This document shows, in pieces, positions 16,975 through 25,299 of a stretch of 64,000 bases of DNA (positions within the stretch are counted from its first letter, which is position 1; each line of letters begins with the position of its first letter). The position numbers and the translations under genes were made by a program. A model generated the notes under the pieces. It was given only the letters and a program-made list of their open reading frames with translations, had not been told where the DNA came from and ran no database searches. The stretch comes from Cohnella nanjingensis (GTDB lineage Bacteria; Bacillota; Bacilli; Paenibacillales; Paenibacillaceae): assembly GCF_014212125.1 (NCBI RefSeq), contig NZ_JACJVP010000024.1, positions 1 through 64,000 of the forward strand. The letters are read 5' to 3'.

Positions 16975-18633
16975 TTATTGGGGAAACAGCTCGTTAATGT
17001 TGATTTGCGGTTTAGCCTTGGAGGGCTGGTTGGCGTTAACTTCTTCAATGATTTTGGCGCCGCCGGCGTCAAGCCATTTCTTCACGGCTGCTTCCCATTC
17101 CGGTTTGTTCCATTTGTCGTTGAGTGTCGCGCCGCCGTCAATCAGCGGTTGCAAGTAATCGGTGTAAATCCGCGCGCCATCCTTCTGTTCCGTCTCGGAC
17201 ACCGTGCTCGGCAGGCGGTAAGTGCTGTAATAGTTGGCGGTGTAAGCGTAGTATTTATTTTTGACTTCGTCGAACATATCGCCGATGCCGGCGCCTTCGT
17301 ATTGGCTTTTCAGCGCGTCCCAGTCCAATTTCTCCTGAATCGGACGGAGGAATTGAAGCGGTTCAATCTGCGTCGTCTTGAAGTCGTTCTCTACTTGGTC
17401 TTGCGGCAGCGGCACCTTCTTGCCGTCTACGACTGTATACGTTTTGCCTTCGACGCCATAGCGGCTAAAGTCGCTGCCTTCCGTCAACGACCAGTTCAGC
17501 ACGCGGAAGAATCCATCCGGGTCTTTCATCTTCGAGGAGACGTAAATGCCTCTGTCGTACAAACTGAACAACTGGGCGCCGCCAGCATCGCCGTTAGGAC
17601 CTTGCAACGGCGGCAAAATTCCGAGCTCGGCATCGGGTGCCGATTTCTTCATGTTTTGAAGGATCTCCGGGGTATACGCCCAGTTGATCCCCAGCACGGC
17701 GGCTTTGCCCGTCTCGAACTTCGATTTTGAGTGCGACCAATCTTTATTCACGAGATATTCCGAATCGAGAAGACCTTTATGCCGCAAATCCTTCAGCCAC
17801 ATGTTGAAATCGACGACGCCGTCCAACATCCAGTAAGGAACAAGCTTGTTCGGGTCTTCCTTGGATGGCATCCACCCGTCTTTGGCGAAGCCGAACGACG
17901 TGCCCAGCGCGCCAAGTCCCCAGAAGCTGTCCTGGCCGGTAAGCGGAATGATTTTCGGGTCGCTTGTTTTGATTTTTTCCAGAGCGGCTTCCAGTTCGGC
18001 AATCGTCGTAGGCTCGGGAATGCTCAGCTTTTCGAACAGGTCTTTACGGTAGAAATTAAACATCGGATTAAAAGGATTGCTTGCGTTCGGCAGGAAGAAG
18101 ATGTCGCCGTTCTCGTCCTTTAACTGATCCCACAGGGCTTGCGGCGCCATTGCCTTGATAGCGGGATACTTCTCCAGATAGTCGTTGATTTTCAAAAATG
18201 CGCCTTGCTTTTGCATGTCGACGAACTTGTAGTCCGCAGGCCCGGACGCCCAGAACACATCCGGCAAGTCGCCGGAAGCGAAGACCGTGTTCAGCTTTGC
18301 GTCGTATTCGGCGACGGGGACGATTTGAACGCTCATCTTCACGTTCGCGGCTTTGTTCAACGCTTGCTCGTAAGCGCCGCCTGCCACGAAGGTGGCGGGG
18401 CCCCAGACCGGCCGCATATACGAGAACTCGGCAAGCGTAGCTGTTTCGGAGGACGAAGCGGATGCCGAAGATGTCGACGATTGCTGCGGCGACGCGGACC
18501 CGGGACTGCTTGTGCTCTCCTTGTCGTTCTTGCCGGTGCATCCCGCCATCATTCCTGTCGTCATTACCGCCGTCAGCAATAAAGCCGACAGCTTTAGACT
18601 TGTGCGTTGTTGTTTCTGTTTCGCGATACTCAT
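16975..18633 (-). CDS. ABC transporter sugar-binding lipoprotein (LplA type)
   Basis: The product of about 552 residues starts MSIAKQKQQ and has a lipoprotein signal with lipobox MMAGC, followed by a long Ser/Pro/Gly linker. The mature part has the family-1 binding-protein pattern, with SGDLPDVFW near residue 115 and MKDPDGFFRVLNW in the C-terminal half. I prefer ATG 18633 to the in-frame ATG 18639, because AGGGGTGA (18640-18647) sits about 6 bp from the former and touches the latter. It is anchored outside the membrane and delivers a mannose-containing oligosaccharide to the two permeases encoded just upstream. No ATPase gene is present, which is usual: a shared MsmX-type ATPase serves such importers. 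Confidence 0.9.
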   Translation of the reverse strand: MSIAKQKQQRTSLKLSALLLTAVMTTGMMAGCTGKNDKESTSSPGSASPQQSSTSSASASSSETATLAEFSYMRPVWGPATFVAGGAYEQALNKAANVKMSVQIVPVAEYDAKLNTVFASGDLPDVFWASGPADYKFVDMQKQGAFLKINDYLEKYPAIKAMAPQALWDQLKDENGDIFFLPNASNPFNPMFNFYRKDLFEKLSIPEPTTIAELEAALEKIKTSDPKIIPLTGQDSFWGLGALGTSFGFAKDGWMPSKEDPNKLVPYWMLDGVVDFNMWLKDLRHKGLLDSEYLVNKDWSHSKSKFETGKAAVLGINWAYTPEILQNMKKSAPDAELGILPPLQGPNGDAGGAQLFSLYDRGIYVSSKMKDPDGFFRVLNWSLTEGSDFSRYGVEGKTYTVVDGKKVPLPQDQVENDFKTTQIEPLQFLRPIQEKLDWDALKSQYEGAGIGDMFDEVKNKYYAYTANYYSTYRLPSTVSETEQKDGARIYTDYLQPLIDGGATLNDKWNKPEWEAAVKKWLDAGGAKIIEEVNANQPSKAKPQININELFPQ

Positions 18634-18707
18634 TACCATTCACCCCTGTAATTTAATGAATATGTAAACCCCGGAGGGTAGTTACTTTGTGTCATGCCCG
18701 TATTGCT

Positions 18708-19619
18708 TTATCCTTTGACCGCGCCCATCATGATGCCTTTAACGAAATACCGCTGAAGGAAAGGGTAAACGACCAGAATGGGAACGATCGAGAACACAAT
18801 CGTAGCCGACTTGATGTTTTCCGGCGTCAGAATGACTTTTGTGACATCCTGTCCGAGGTTGGTACCCCGCATGTTAAGGGCGCTCATATCAATAATGATG
18901 GAGCGAAGCAGCACTTGAAGCGGCCATTTGCCGTTGTCGGTGAGAAAGAACAATCCGTTAAAGTAATCGTTCCAATGTCCGACGGCATAAAAGAGGGCAA
19001 TCGTGGCAATGGCCGGTTTGGAGAGCGGCAGAATAATTCGCGTAAGCGCCGTCCACTCGGTGGCTCCGTCGATCTTTACGCACTCCTCGAGTTCGTCCGG
19101 AATGGACCAGAAGAAGTTGCGCATGAGAATCAGATTAAAAGGGGCGACAAGTCCGGGAAGAATCATGGCCCACAGCGAATTGATCAGGTGCAACTCCTTG
19201 AGCAGCAGATAGAACGGAATCAATCCGGCTCCGAACAGCATCGGAACGATCGTCCACCAGAGAAGGAAACGGTGGCCCGGAATATGGGTCTTGGATAGTC
19301 CGTAAGCTCCGGTTACCGTAAACAGAAGGTTCAACAGCGTTCCTGTAATCGTCACATAAACCGTAATGCCGAAAGCCTTGAGCAGGGCCGGCGTGGAGAA
19401 GATGTACGTATAGGCAGCCGTCGTGAAGTCGTGCGGGAGCAGCATCAGCGGATTATCGTATATTGCCCGCGCTTCGCTAAAGCTGAAAGCGAGAACATTG
19501 ACCATCGGAAGCAGCGTAATCAAGCTTAACGCTGTCAGTACAAGATAAATGAGGGCATTCGCCCAAAACGGATTGTTGTCCAAGGATCGGTTTCGTTGCT
19601 CCGTCGACTTGGTTACCAT
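18708..19619 (-). CDS. ABC sugar transporter permease, LplC/YtcP type
   Basis: This 303-residue inner-membrane protein has six hydrophobic segments and the EAA loop near ECVKIDGATEWTALTRIILPLSKP, where the ATPase docks. It ends with the typical LplC-like ...YFVKGIMMGAVKG. Its start overlaps the stop of the partner permease by 7 bp (19613-19619), so the pair is translationally coupled. Together with LplB-type 19613-20506 it forms the channel for the oligosaccharide bound by the lipoprotein. Confidence 0.92.
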   Translation of the reverse strand: MVTKSTEQRNRSLDNNPFWANALIYLVLTALSLITLLPMVNVLAFSFSEARAIYDNPLMLLPHDFTTAAYTYIFSTPALLKAFGITVYVTITGTLLNLLFTVTGAYGLSKTHIPGHRFLLWWTIVPMLFGAGLIPFYLLLKELHLINSLWAMILPGLVAPFNLILMRNFFWSIPDELEECVKIDGATEWTALTRIILPLSKPAIATIALFYAVGHWNDYFNGLFFLTDNGKWPLQVLLRSIIIDMSALNMRGTNLGQDVTKVILTPENIKSATIVFSIVPILVVYPFLQRYFVKGIMMGAVKG

Positions 19620-20506
19620 ATCGAACGTTCCCCCGTTCTCCGAACAATCATGTTGCCCAACACGATAAGGATGGTGCCGATTACGCCTTTGAACAGGCCA
19701 ACCGCCGTAGCCAGTCCAAAATTGCTTTCCTGTAAGCCGATGCGGTATACGTAGGTATCGATAATATCGCTAGTGCTGTAAACGAGCGGGTTTGCGAGAA
19801 TAAGAATTTGTTCCATACCGGCATCCATAATCCCGGCAAGCGACAGCACGAACATTAACACAATGGTCGAGCGAATGCCCGGCAGTGTAATGTGCCAAAT
19901 CTGTCGGAGCTTGCCGGCCCCGTCGATTCGCGCCGCTTCGTACAGCGTGCCGTCTATGCCCGAGAGAGCTGCCAAATAAATAATGGCGCCCCATCCAAAC
20001 TCTTTAAGAATACCCGTCACGATCAGCATGCCTCGGAAAATGGAGGGGTTCGTCATAAAGTCAATTTTCTCCATACCGAGCAAGTCCAATATGAGGTTTA
20101 CCGCCCCGATCGGTCCAAGCAAGTTGTAGATAATGCCGCCGAAAATAACCCAAGACAGGAAGTGGGGAAAATAAGTAATGGTCTGCACGGCCTTCTTGAA
20201 AACGCCTATACGTACCTCGTTCAGCAGGAGGGCGAACAGGATTGGAATGGGAAAGCCGAACAAGATGCGGGATAGGCTGATGGTCAGTGTGTTGCCCATT
20301 AGCCGATTGAATTGTATGGAACTGAAAAACGTTCGGAAATGTTCAAGCCCGACCCACGGGCTCGCCCAGATTCCCTTAAACAGTTGGATATCTTTGAAAG
20401 CAATAATAATACCGATCATTGGAACGTAACTGAAAACTAGAAAGTAGATGAACGTCGGCAGGATCATTAAATAAATGAACTTATGCTTGAGTATTGCTTT
20501 AGGCAT
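19613..20506 (-). CDS. ABC sugar transporter permease, LplB/YteP type
   Basis: This 297-residue inner-membrane protein has six predicted helices and the EAA motif YEAARIDGAGKLRQIWHITLPG in its last third. It is the first gene of the minus-strand operon, which runs permease, permease, lipoprotein, GH38, beta-helix enzyme, secreted beta-helix protein. The start (MPKAILKHKF) follows GAGAGGGTGCCGAA. The promoter region upstream is AT-rich and contains a cre box and several palindromes shared with the divergent regulator gene. Confidence 0.92.
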   Translation of the reverse strand: MPKAILKHKFIYLMILPTFIYFLVFSYVPMIGIIIAFKDIQLFKGIWASPWVGLEHFRTFFSSIQFNRLMGNTLTISLSRILFGFPIPILFALLLNEVRIGVFKKAVQTITYFPHFLSWVIFGGIIYNLLGPIGAVNLILDLLGMEKIDFMTNPSIFRGMLIVTGILKEFGWGAIIYLAALSGIDGTLYEAARIDGAGKLRQIWHITLPGIRSTIVLMFVLSLAGIMDAGMEQILILANPLVYSTSDIIDTYVYRIGLQESNFGLATAVGLFKGVIGTILIVLGNMIVRRTGERSIW

Positions 20507-20521
20507 TTCGGCACCCTCTCC

Positions 20522-20535
20522 TGAGAACGGTTACA
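20522..20535. promoter_or_regulatory. CcpA cre box
   Basis: TGAGAACGGTTACA fits the cre consensus TGWNANCGNTNWCA at every position. It lies 16 bp upstream of the permease start, downstream of any likely promoter, where bound CcpA would act as a roadblock. This suggests that the operon is shut off when preferred sugars are present. Confidence 0.7.
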
Positions 20536-20539
20536 ACAT

Positions 20540-20700
20540 TTATTAGTATCATAAAACCTTAAATACAATCAGTCAATACATTAAATTGAATAAAAGTATT
20601 AATACATTTGATAAAAATCTTATTTTTGAACAAAAAATAATTAATATTTTGGAAAAGGCATGATACAATATATTTAAATGTATTAGAGTACTCGACTATG
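20540..20700. promoter_or_regulatory. Divergent control region with repeated ATGTATTA/TAATACAT motifs
   Basis: This 160-bp AT-rich stretch separates the transporter operon from its regulator. It holds the perfect palindrome GTATTAATAC (20596-20605) and related pieces: CAATACATTA near 20575, ATGTATTAGAG near 20677 and TTATTAGTATC near 20541. These repeats are the best candidates for the operator of the adjacent GntR/LacI-type regulator. A -10-like TACAAT lies near 20664 for the regulator gene. Confidence 0.5.
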
Positions 20701-20719
20701 CTTAAGGAGTGAATTTTGG

Positions 20720-21832
20720 ATGTCTTCTGGGCCCGATCCCTCGAAGGTTCCGTTGTATTTACAAATACGGGATTATATTAAAACCCAAATTTCCAGCCAG
20801 GCGTTTAGACCTGACGACCAGATCCCGACGGAAGCGGAGCTGATGGCTCAGTTCGGCGTGAGCAGAGTGACTGTCATCTCGGCAATCAAGCAACTCGTGG
20901 AAGAAGGCCTCGTCTACCGCGTTTCCGGCAAAGGAACATTCGTTGCACGGAGCGAAAGAACGGAAGGGAAACGAATCGGCGTGCTGCTAACGACGTTGCT
21001 GGATGCGGCTGCCAAGGCCATGCTCATAGCGATCGAGCGAGCTTGCCGGAAGGAAGGCTTTGAATTGATTCTCAAGATGAATCTTAGCCCCGAGGAAGAG
21101 CTGCGGACCATTCAGGATCTGGTGGATAAACAGACGAGCGGGCTTATTATTTACCCGATCGACAACGAAATCTACAGCGAAGAAATTATTAAGTTAAAAA
21201 CATTGTCTTTTCCGTTTGTTCTGGTCGACAAGTATTTGCCGGGCATTCCGACGAACGCGGTATACTCGGACAACTATACGGGCGGGATGTTGGGGACGGA
21301 ATATTTAATCGGCCAAGGCCATCGGAATATTGGCATTCTATCCGAAGCCAAATCGAAGACGTCGAGCGCGGACGAACGGTTTCGCGGCTACCTCGAAGCG
21401 GCGCAGAAGCATCAACTGGTCATAAATCCCGACCAATGGCTAATCGGAATTCGCGATACTTATAGTAGCGAGGAAGAAATCGAATCATTGGTCAGGTCGT
21501 GGATAGAACGGCACAAGGAAATAACGGCGGTCTTTTCGTTTAACCGCAACCTTTCCGTCTTTATAGCTAAAGTCGCGAAAGAAATGGGCAGGCGCGTTCC
21601 GGAGGATCTTTCCATTCTTTCATTCGACAATCCCGGCATGCATGATTTGGACGGCTACTACTTTAGTTTCATTCAGCAAGATACGGCTGCAATGGGAGAG
21701 CAGGCCGTTAAGCTGCTGGCCAAGGCTATGCGCGAGGAAGCGGTTTGCGAAAGCATCGTTACCCCCATCAGCTTGTACGAAGGCCGAACGGTCCAGAACC
21801 TGTCCCTGATGCGGAATAAGAGCAGGGCCTGA
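20720..21832 (+). CDS. GntR/LacI-type (AraR-like) transcriptional regulator
   Basis: The 370-residue protein has an N-terminal GntR winged helix (residues about 10-75, PLYLQIRDYIK, IPTEAELMAQFGVSRVTV, GKGTFVA). A LacI-type periplasmic-binding-protein sensor domain follows from about residue 85 to the end. This architecture is that of AraR, a repressor released by its sugar. It is divergent from the transporter operon and co-directional with the beta-mannosidase, so it probably controls both in response to a sugar from the substrate. AAGGAG lies 10 bp before ATG 20720. Confidence 0.88.
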   Translation: MSSGPDPSKVPLYLQIRDYIKTQISSQAFRPDDQIPTEAELMAQFGVSRVTVISAIKQLVEEGLVYRVSGKGTFVARSERTEGKRIGVLLTTLLDAAAKAMLIAIERACRKEGFELILKMNLSPEEELRTIQDLVDKQTSGLIIYPIDNEIYSEEIIKLKTLSFPFVLVDKYLPGIPTNAVYSDNYTGGMLGTEYLIGQGHRNIGILSEAKSKTSSADERFRGYLEAAQKHQLVINPDQWLIGIRDTYSSEEEIESLVRSWIERHKEITAVFSFNRNLSVFIAKVAKEMGRRVPEDLSILSFDNPGMHDLDGYYFSFIQQDTAAMGEQAVKLLAKAMREEAVCESIVTPISLYEGRTVQNLSLMRNKSRA

Positions 21833-21848
21833 GCGTTAAGGAAACCAT

Positions 21849-21953
21849 ACGTTGCTTGCCGACGATCCGTTCTGGTTGCGTCTCGTGAGCGACCCGCGTT
21901 TGCACGACATCGCGGAAGCGTTCATCGGCCCCGATATCGCGCCGCTATTTCTC
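21849..21953 (+). pseudogene. Fragment of a phytanoyl-CoA dioxygenase (PhyH)-like gene
   Basis: In the gap between regulator and beta-mannosidase one frame reads DDPFWLRLVSDPRLHDIAEA followed by FIGPDIAPLF. This resembles the segment of PhyH-family Fe(II)/2-oxoglutarate dioxygenases that precedes the first iron ligand. The similarity ends abruptly at about 21953, and the frame continues with unrelated sequence. It looks like the remains of a gene removed by an internal deletion. No start or ribosome binding site serves it. Confidence 0.55.
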
Positions 21954-22008
21954 CGACAATTGGCCGACATTAATAAATTGAAACTAACACATAAAGTAGG
22001 GAAACTAC

Positions 22009-24330
22009 ATGAAAGCACCGATCGAGAACGGATGGCTCCTAACCGGTTCGCACCCCGGATTTTGGGAGTTCGGACGCAGCATGGAGCTTGGCACGGAATT
22101 AAAAGGGCTCATACCGTGGATACCTGCGAAGGTACCGGGAAGTGTCCATTACGATTTGTACGAATCAGGTTATCTTCCCGATCCTTATTGGGGGCTAAAC
22201 TCGCAGGCGTGCGAATGGGTAAACGATCGCAATTGGCTTTATCGAAACGCTTTTATCGCCGATGAGCGTTGGCGCGGAAGAAAAGTGCGCCTTGTATGCG
22301 AAGGTATCGACTATTCGGCTAAATTACGGCTAAACGGCGAACCCCTGGGCGAGCATCGCGGAATGTTTACGCCTGCCGAGTTCGATCTCACCGATCGGCT
22401 GCGCTGGGGGGAATCGAACGATCTTCTCATCGGCATTGATGTAACGCCTGAAGGCGTTCCTCAATTGGGCTACACGAATCAAGTCAATCACCTGAAGAGC
22501 CGTTTCGGATACAAGTGGGACTTTTGCCCGCGACTCCAGAACATGGGGCTATGGAAGCCCGTTTATCTTTGTATTAACGGATCGTCCCGTTTTAACGACG
22601 TTCACTGGAAGACAAGCTTAAACGAAGACGGCGCGGAGGGGCTCGTGACGGTCGTACTCGATAACGAGAAGGGCGGACAAGGAAGCGTCATAACGAACCT
22701 GTACGCCCCCGATGGATCGCTTTGCTCATCCCGGACAACCCAAGTGCATCTAAGCCCGGGACTACAAATCATTGAGCAACGATTAAATATCGCTCATCCT
22801 GAGCTCTGGTACCCGAACGGCTACGGTAACCAACCGCTGTACCGTTTGGTTACGGAAGTGCGTCTCGATGGTCAACCTTACGCGGAACCTTCCGACGATC
22901 GGGAGTTAACCGTCGGCATTCGCACGCTAGCTTTCAAGCAAAACCCGGACTCCCCCTACGATTCGCTCGCCTATACCGTTATCGTCAATGACCGTCCCGT
23001 TTATTTGAAAGGCTGGAACTGGGTCCCCGTCGATCAATTGTACGGTCGCGAAAGAAGGGAGCAATACGAACATCTCATCCGACTTGCCAAAGAGGCGAAC
23101 GTTAATCTGTTGCGCGTATGGGGAGGCGGTCTGATCGAACGGGAACTGTTCTACGAGTTGTGCGACCGGTCAGGCATCTTGATCTGGCAAGAAATGATGC
23201 AGTCCAGTTCCGGATTCAACAACGAGCCTAGCGCGGACGCCGCCTTCCTCCACAAATTGCAACAAACGATGCGTTTCGTCATTCGGGAAAAACGAAACCA
23301 TCCATCGCTGGCCATCTGGTGCGGAGGCAACGAATTGACCGAAGGAGGGCATTTGCAAGATCGACTCGTGCCGCTCACCGACAACCATCCGAACTTGCGG
23401 ATGCTTCGGGATTTGGTCGCGGATCTCGACGGGGAGAGATTGTTTCTGCCCTCTTCCTCTTCCGGCCCGGTCTTTTTTCTGGAACAACAGCACGCCGGGC
23501 AAGGCTTGTCCTACGACGTACACGGCCCCTGGAAATATGCCGGGGACGTCGATCACTACACGCTCTATAACGGCAGCGACGCATTGCTTCACAGCGAGTA
23601 CGGCGCAGACGGCTTCGCGAGCATGGAAAGCTTGAAGAGGTTCCTGCCCGAAGACGAGTTGACGACGATGTCCGACCCCTCGCCGACCTGGCTGCATCAC
23701 GGATACGAATATTGGAACATGGACGAGCAGTTGGAGCGCTTATTCGGGCCCGGCTGCACGCTCGAGGAAAAGGTCCGGCTGTCCCAATGGCTTCAGGCTG
23801 AGTCCATTGGTTATGCCGTGGAGTCCAACCGGCGCCGGGCGCCTCAGTGCAGCGGGAGCATCTTGTGGCAAATGAACGAACCTTTCCCGAATGTGTCTTG
23901 CACGAGCGCCGTGGATTACTACGGCTTGCCGAAGCCCGCCTACTTCCGGACGGCACTCGCTCAGCGTCCGATTCATCCGTCGGCGCAGTTTGACAAGCTG
24001 GCCTACACGCGCGGCGAATCGTTTCAAGCGCGATTATTCATTTGCGCCGATCACCCTGACGACGCCGATGCGCAATTGTCCTGGACGATATGCAACAAAG
24101 CCGGCGAGACGTTGCTGAAAGGCGAGACGGAAAGATTTCCGATGAAAGAACTCGTCACGGCTTGCGGCTCGATTAACTGGAGCATACCGGACGATTACCA
24201 AGAAGCGTTCCGACTTGATTTGAAATTGCGAACGGTTGGTAACGGGGAGATCGAGAACCATTACCTATTCGCCTGCAAATCCGACGAACCTGCAGCGGCT
24301 CCCTTGCAGACGTTGCGACCATTCCTGTGA
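22009..24330 (+). CDS. GH2 beta-mannosidase
   Basis: GH2 beta-mannosidases remove non-reducing beta-mannose with retention. The 773-residue protein has the sugar-binding jelly roll (about 1-190), an immunoglobulin-like domain (about 195-310) and the TIM barrel. The acid/base is Glu442 in WCGGNELTEGG and the nucleophile is Glu530 in LLHSEYGADGF. WGGGLIERELFYELCDRSGILIWQ is typical of the mannosidase branch. There is no signal peptide, so it is cytoplasmic. Together with the GH38 alpha-mannosidase encoded across the divergent promoter, it means the substrate carries both alpha- and beta-linked mannose. GTAGGGAAACTAC precedes ATG 22009. Confidence 0.92.
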   Translation: MKAPIENGWLLTGSHPGFWEFGRSMELGTELKGLIPWIPAKVPGSVHYDLYESGYLPDPYWGLNSQACEWVNDRNWLYRNAFIADERWRGRKVRLVCEGIDYSAKLRLNGEPLGEHRGMFTPAEFDLTDRLRWGESNDLLIGIDVTPEGVPQLGYTNQVNHLKSRFGYKWDFCPRLQNMGLWKPVYLCINGSSRFNDVHWKTSLNEDGAEGLVTVVLDNEKGGQGSVITNLYAPDGSLCSSRTTQVHLSPGLQIIEQRLNIAHPELWYPNGYGNQPLYRLVTEVRLDGQPYAEPSDDRELTVGIRTLAFKQNPDSPYDSLAYTVIVNDRPVYLKGWNWVPVDQLYGRERREQYEHLIRLAKEANVNLLRVWGGGLIERELFYELCDRSGILIWQEMMQSSSGFNNEPSADAAFLHKLQQTMRFVIREKRNHPSLAIWCGGNELTEGGHLQDRLVPLTDNHPNLRMLRDLVADLDGERLFLPSSSSGPVFFLEQQHAGQGLSYDVHGPWKYAGDVDHYTLYNGSDALLHSEYGADGFASMESLKRFLPEDELTTMSDPSPTWLHHGYEYWNMDEQLERLFGPGCTLEEKVRLSQWLQAESIGYAVESNRRRAPQCSGSILWQMNEPFPNVSCTSAVDYYGLPKPAYFRTALAQRPIHPSAQFDKLAYTRGESFQARLFICADHPDDADAQLSWTICNKAGETLLKGETERFPMKELVTACGSINWSIPDDYQEAFRLDLKLRTVGNGEIENHYLFACKSDEPAAAPLQTLRPFL

Positions 24331-24470
24331 CAGCGGAAAAATCACCTTGTATTGGAAATCGAACGAAGAGCGATGGAATGGAAGGCTTCAAGAAACCACA
24401 AAGTAACTGAGTAACCCTATGATTTTGCTAAACCGAGGGATGGGGTACGAAAGTTGAATCACCGATAATC

Positions 24471-24500
24471 AGGCCGCCGATAACTTCGGCGGCCTTCTGT
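24471..24500 (+). terminator. Rho-independent terminator after the beta-mannosidase
   Basis: GGCCGCCGA (24472-24480) pairs perfectly with TCGGCGGCC (24486-24494) and is followed by TTCTG. The rest of 24331-24580 shows no coding frame. The sequence around this hairpin resembles that around the terminator at 29452. Confidence 0.75.
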
Positions 24501-24580
24501 GCATGTTATGAGGGCTTGGTCATAGCCATTGAAGCGGATATAAAACGTTGGCAATCATGCGCCGCGACATGCTCCTTTCG

Positions 24581-24640
24581 TATTTTTCGCCGATAGACCC
24601 GTCAAGCTGAACCGTACCATAAGTGACGGCGAAAAATTAG
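24581..24640 (+). mobile_element. Internal att-like junction between two SCC-like cassettes
   Basis: In order: right-end repeat TATTTTTCGCCGATAGA (24581-24597), core GAACCGTACCATAAGT (24609-24624), a TGA in the rlmH frame, then left-end repeat CGGCGAAAAATTAG (24627-24640). The core matches the end of rlmH except for one synonymous base (CCG for CCT). The two flanking repeats are inverted relative to each other, as expected where one cassette's right end abuts the next cassette's left end. Confidence 0.75.
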
Positions 24641-24817
24641 GACGAAGGGGAATTGCAGGGAGCCGTTCCTTCCCAGACGAAATTCGCTCTCATCCTCATC
24701 GTCCAGTTCAGCCCTTAGTTGGTTGAAGTAGTCCTCGACCTGGACGACGAGCGCAGCAGAAAGCACTCCCGCTCGACGCAAAGTGACAATGTCCTGCTTC
24801 GTTTTAATGGATCTCAA
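24602..24817 (-). CDS. Small protein, probably truncated, reading into the att junction (71 aa)
   Basis: TTG 24817-24815 is preceded by AGGAGG with 8-bp spacing. The first 55 or so residues (MRSIKTKQDIVTLRRAGVLS, then a helical region with an acidic DDEDESEF patch) look like a normal small cytoplasmic protein. The last residues (RRHLWYGSA) are simply the reverse translation of the att core, so the original C-terminus was probably lost when the cassette end formed. I do not recognise the family. Confidence 0.55.
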   Translation of the reverse strand: MRSIKTKQDIVTLRRAGVLSAALVVQVEDYFNQLRAELDDEDESEFRLGRNGSLQFPFVLIFRRHLWYGSA

Positions 24818-24844
24818 TCTACATACCTCCTAAAAAAGAAAATG

Positions 24845-24866
24845 ACCCCTCGAAAAGGGGTTTTGG
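24845..24866. terminator. Small bidirectional terminator-like hairpin
   Basis: ACCCCT CGAAA AGGGGT with TTTTGG on the + strand and TCATTTTC on the minus strand. It lies upstream of the 71-aa gene and may end the relic transcript at 25030-25255. Confidence 0.55.
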
Positions 24867-25019
24867 TATTAAGGTCATGGATATGATATTTGTCTAAAAA
24901 TTTGCTTGAACCAGTTTTAAGCTAACTGGCAGTCATTTTGTAGAAATGAACAATTGGAAAAGGAGATTCTTACCTTTATGGAATCAAGTGAGGAGTGTTG
25001 TTGTTTGAATTTTCCAATC

Positions 25020-25255
25020 CATTATGAAAATATCCACCAGTCGACCCATTGGACATTTGTGCTTCATCTCCATAGCCTTGATGGCCGTCACTGGGCTGAT
25101 CACTTCCATCATGTTGAGCGTCTTGAAGCCCTTCTGTATGATCTCGTCCAGCAGCTCCATATCGTGCCTGATGCGCTTCGGGTTTTCCTGGTCCGCAAGT
25201 TCCTGAGTAATCTCTACTTTGGTTTGAGCACGCTTCTCCTTGCGCTGCTGGTGAG
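25020..25255 (-). pseudogene. Unidentified gene relic on the minus strand
   Basis: Read on the minus strand, one stop-free frame gives a charged, helical sequence (HQQRKEKRAQTKVEITQELA, then KRIRHDMELLDEII and FKTLNMMEVISPVTAIKAME) without a start codon. It looks like real coding sequence, unlike the Ser/Gly-rich overlapping frames. No family was recognised, and it ends in unrelated sequence near 25020. It is probably a remnant. Confidence 0.35.
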
Positions 25256-25299
25256 CTTTTGTGTACGGTTATACAGCATTCCAATACGAGGGTGAACAT

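Noticed and set aside
24954-25295. 113-codon + strand frame near the left end of cassette 2
   Set aside because: The composition is irregular (Cys/His-rich start), no ribosome binding site supports it, and it overlaps the better minus-strand relic and the LuxR remnant.
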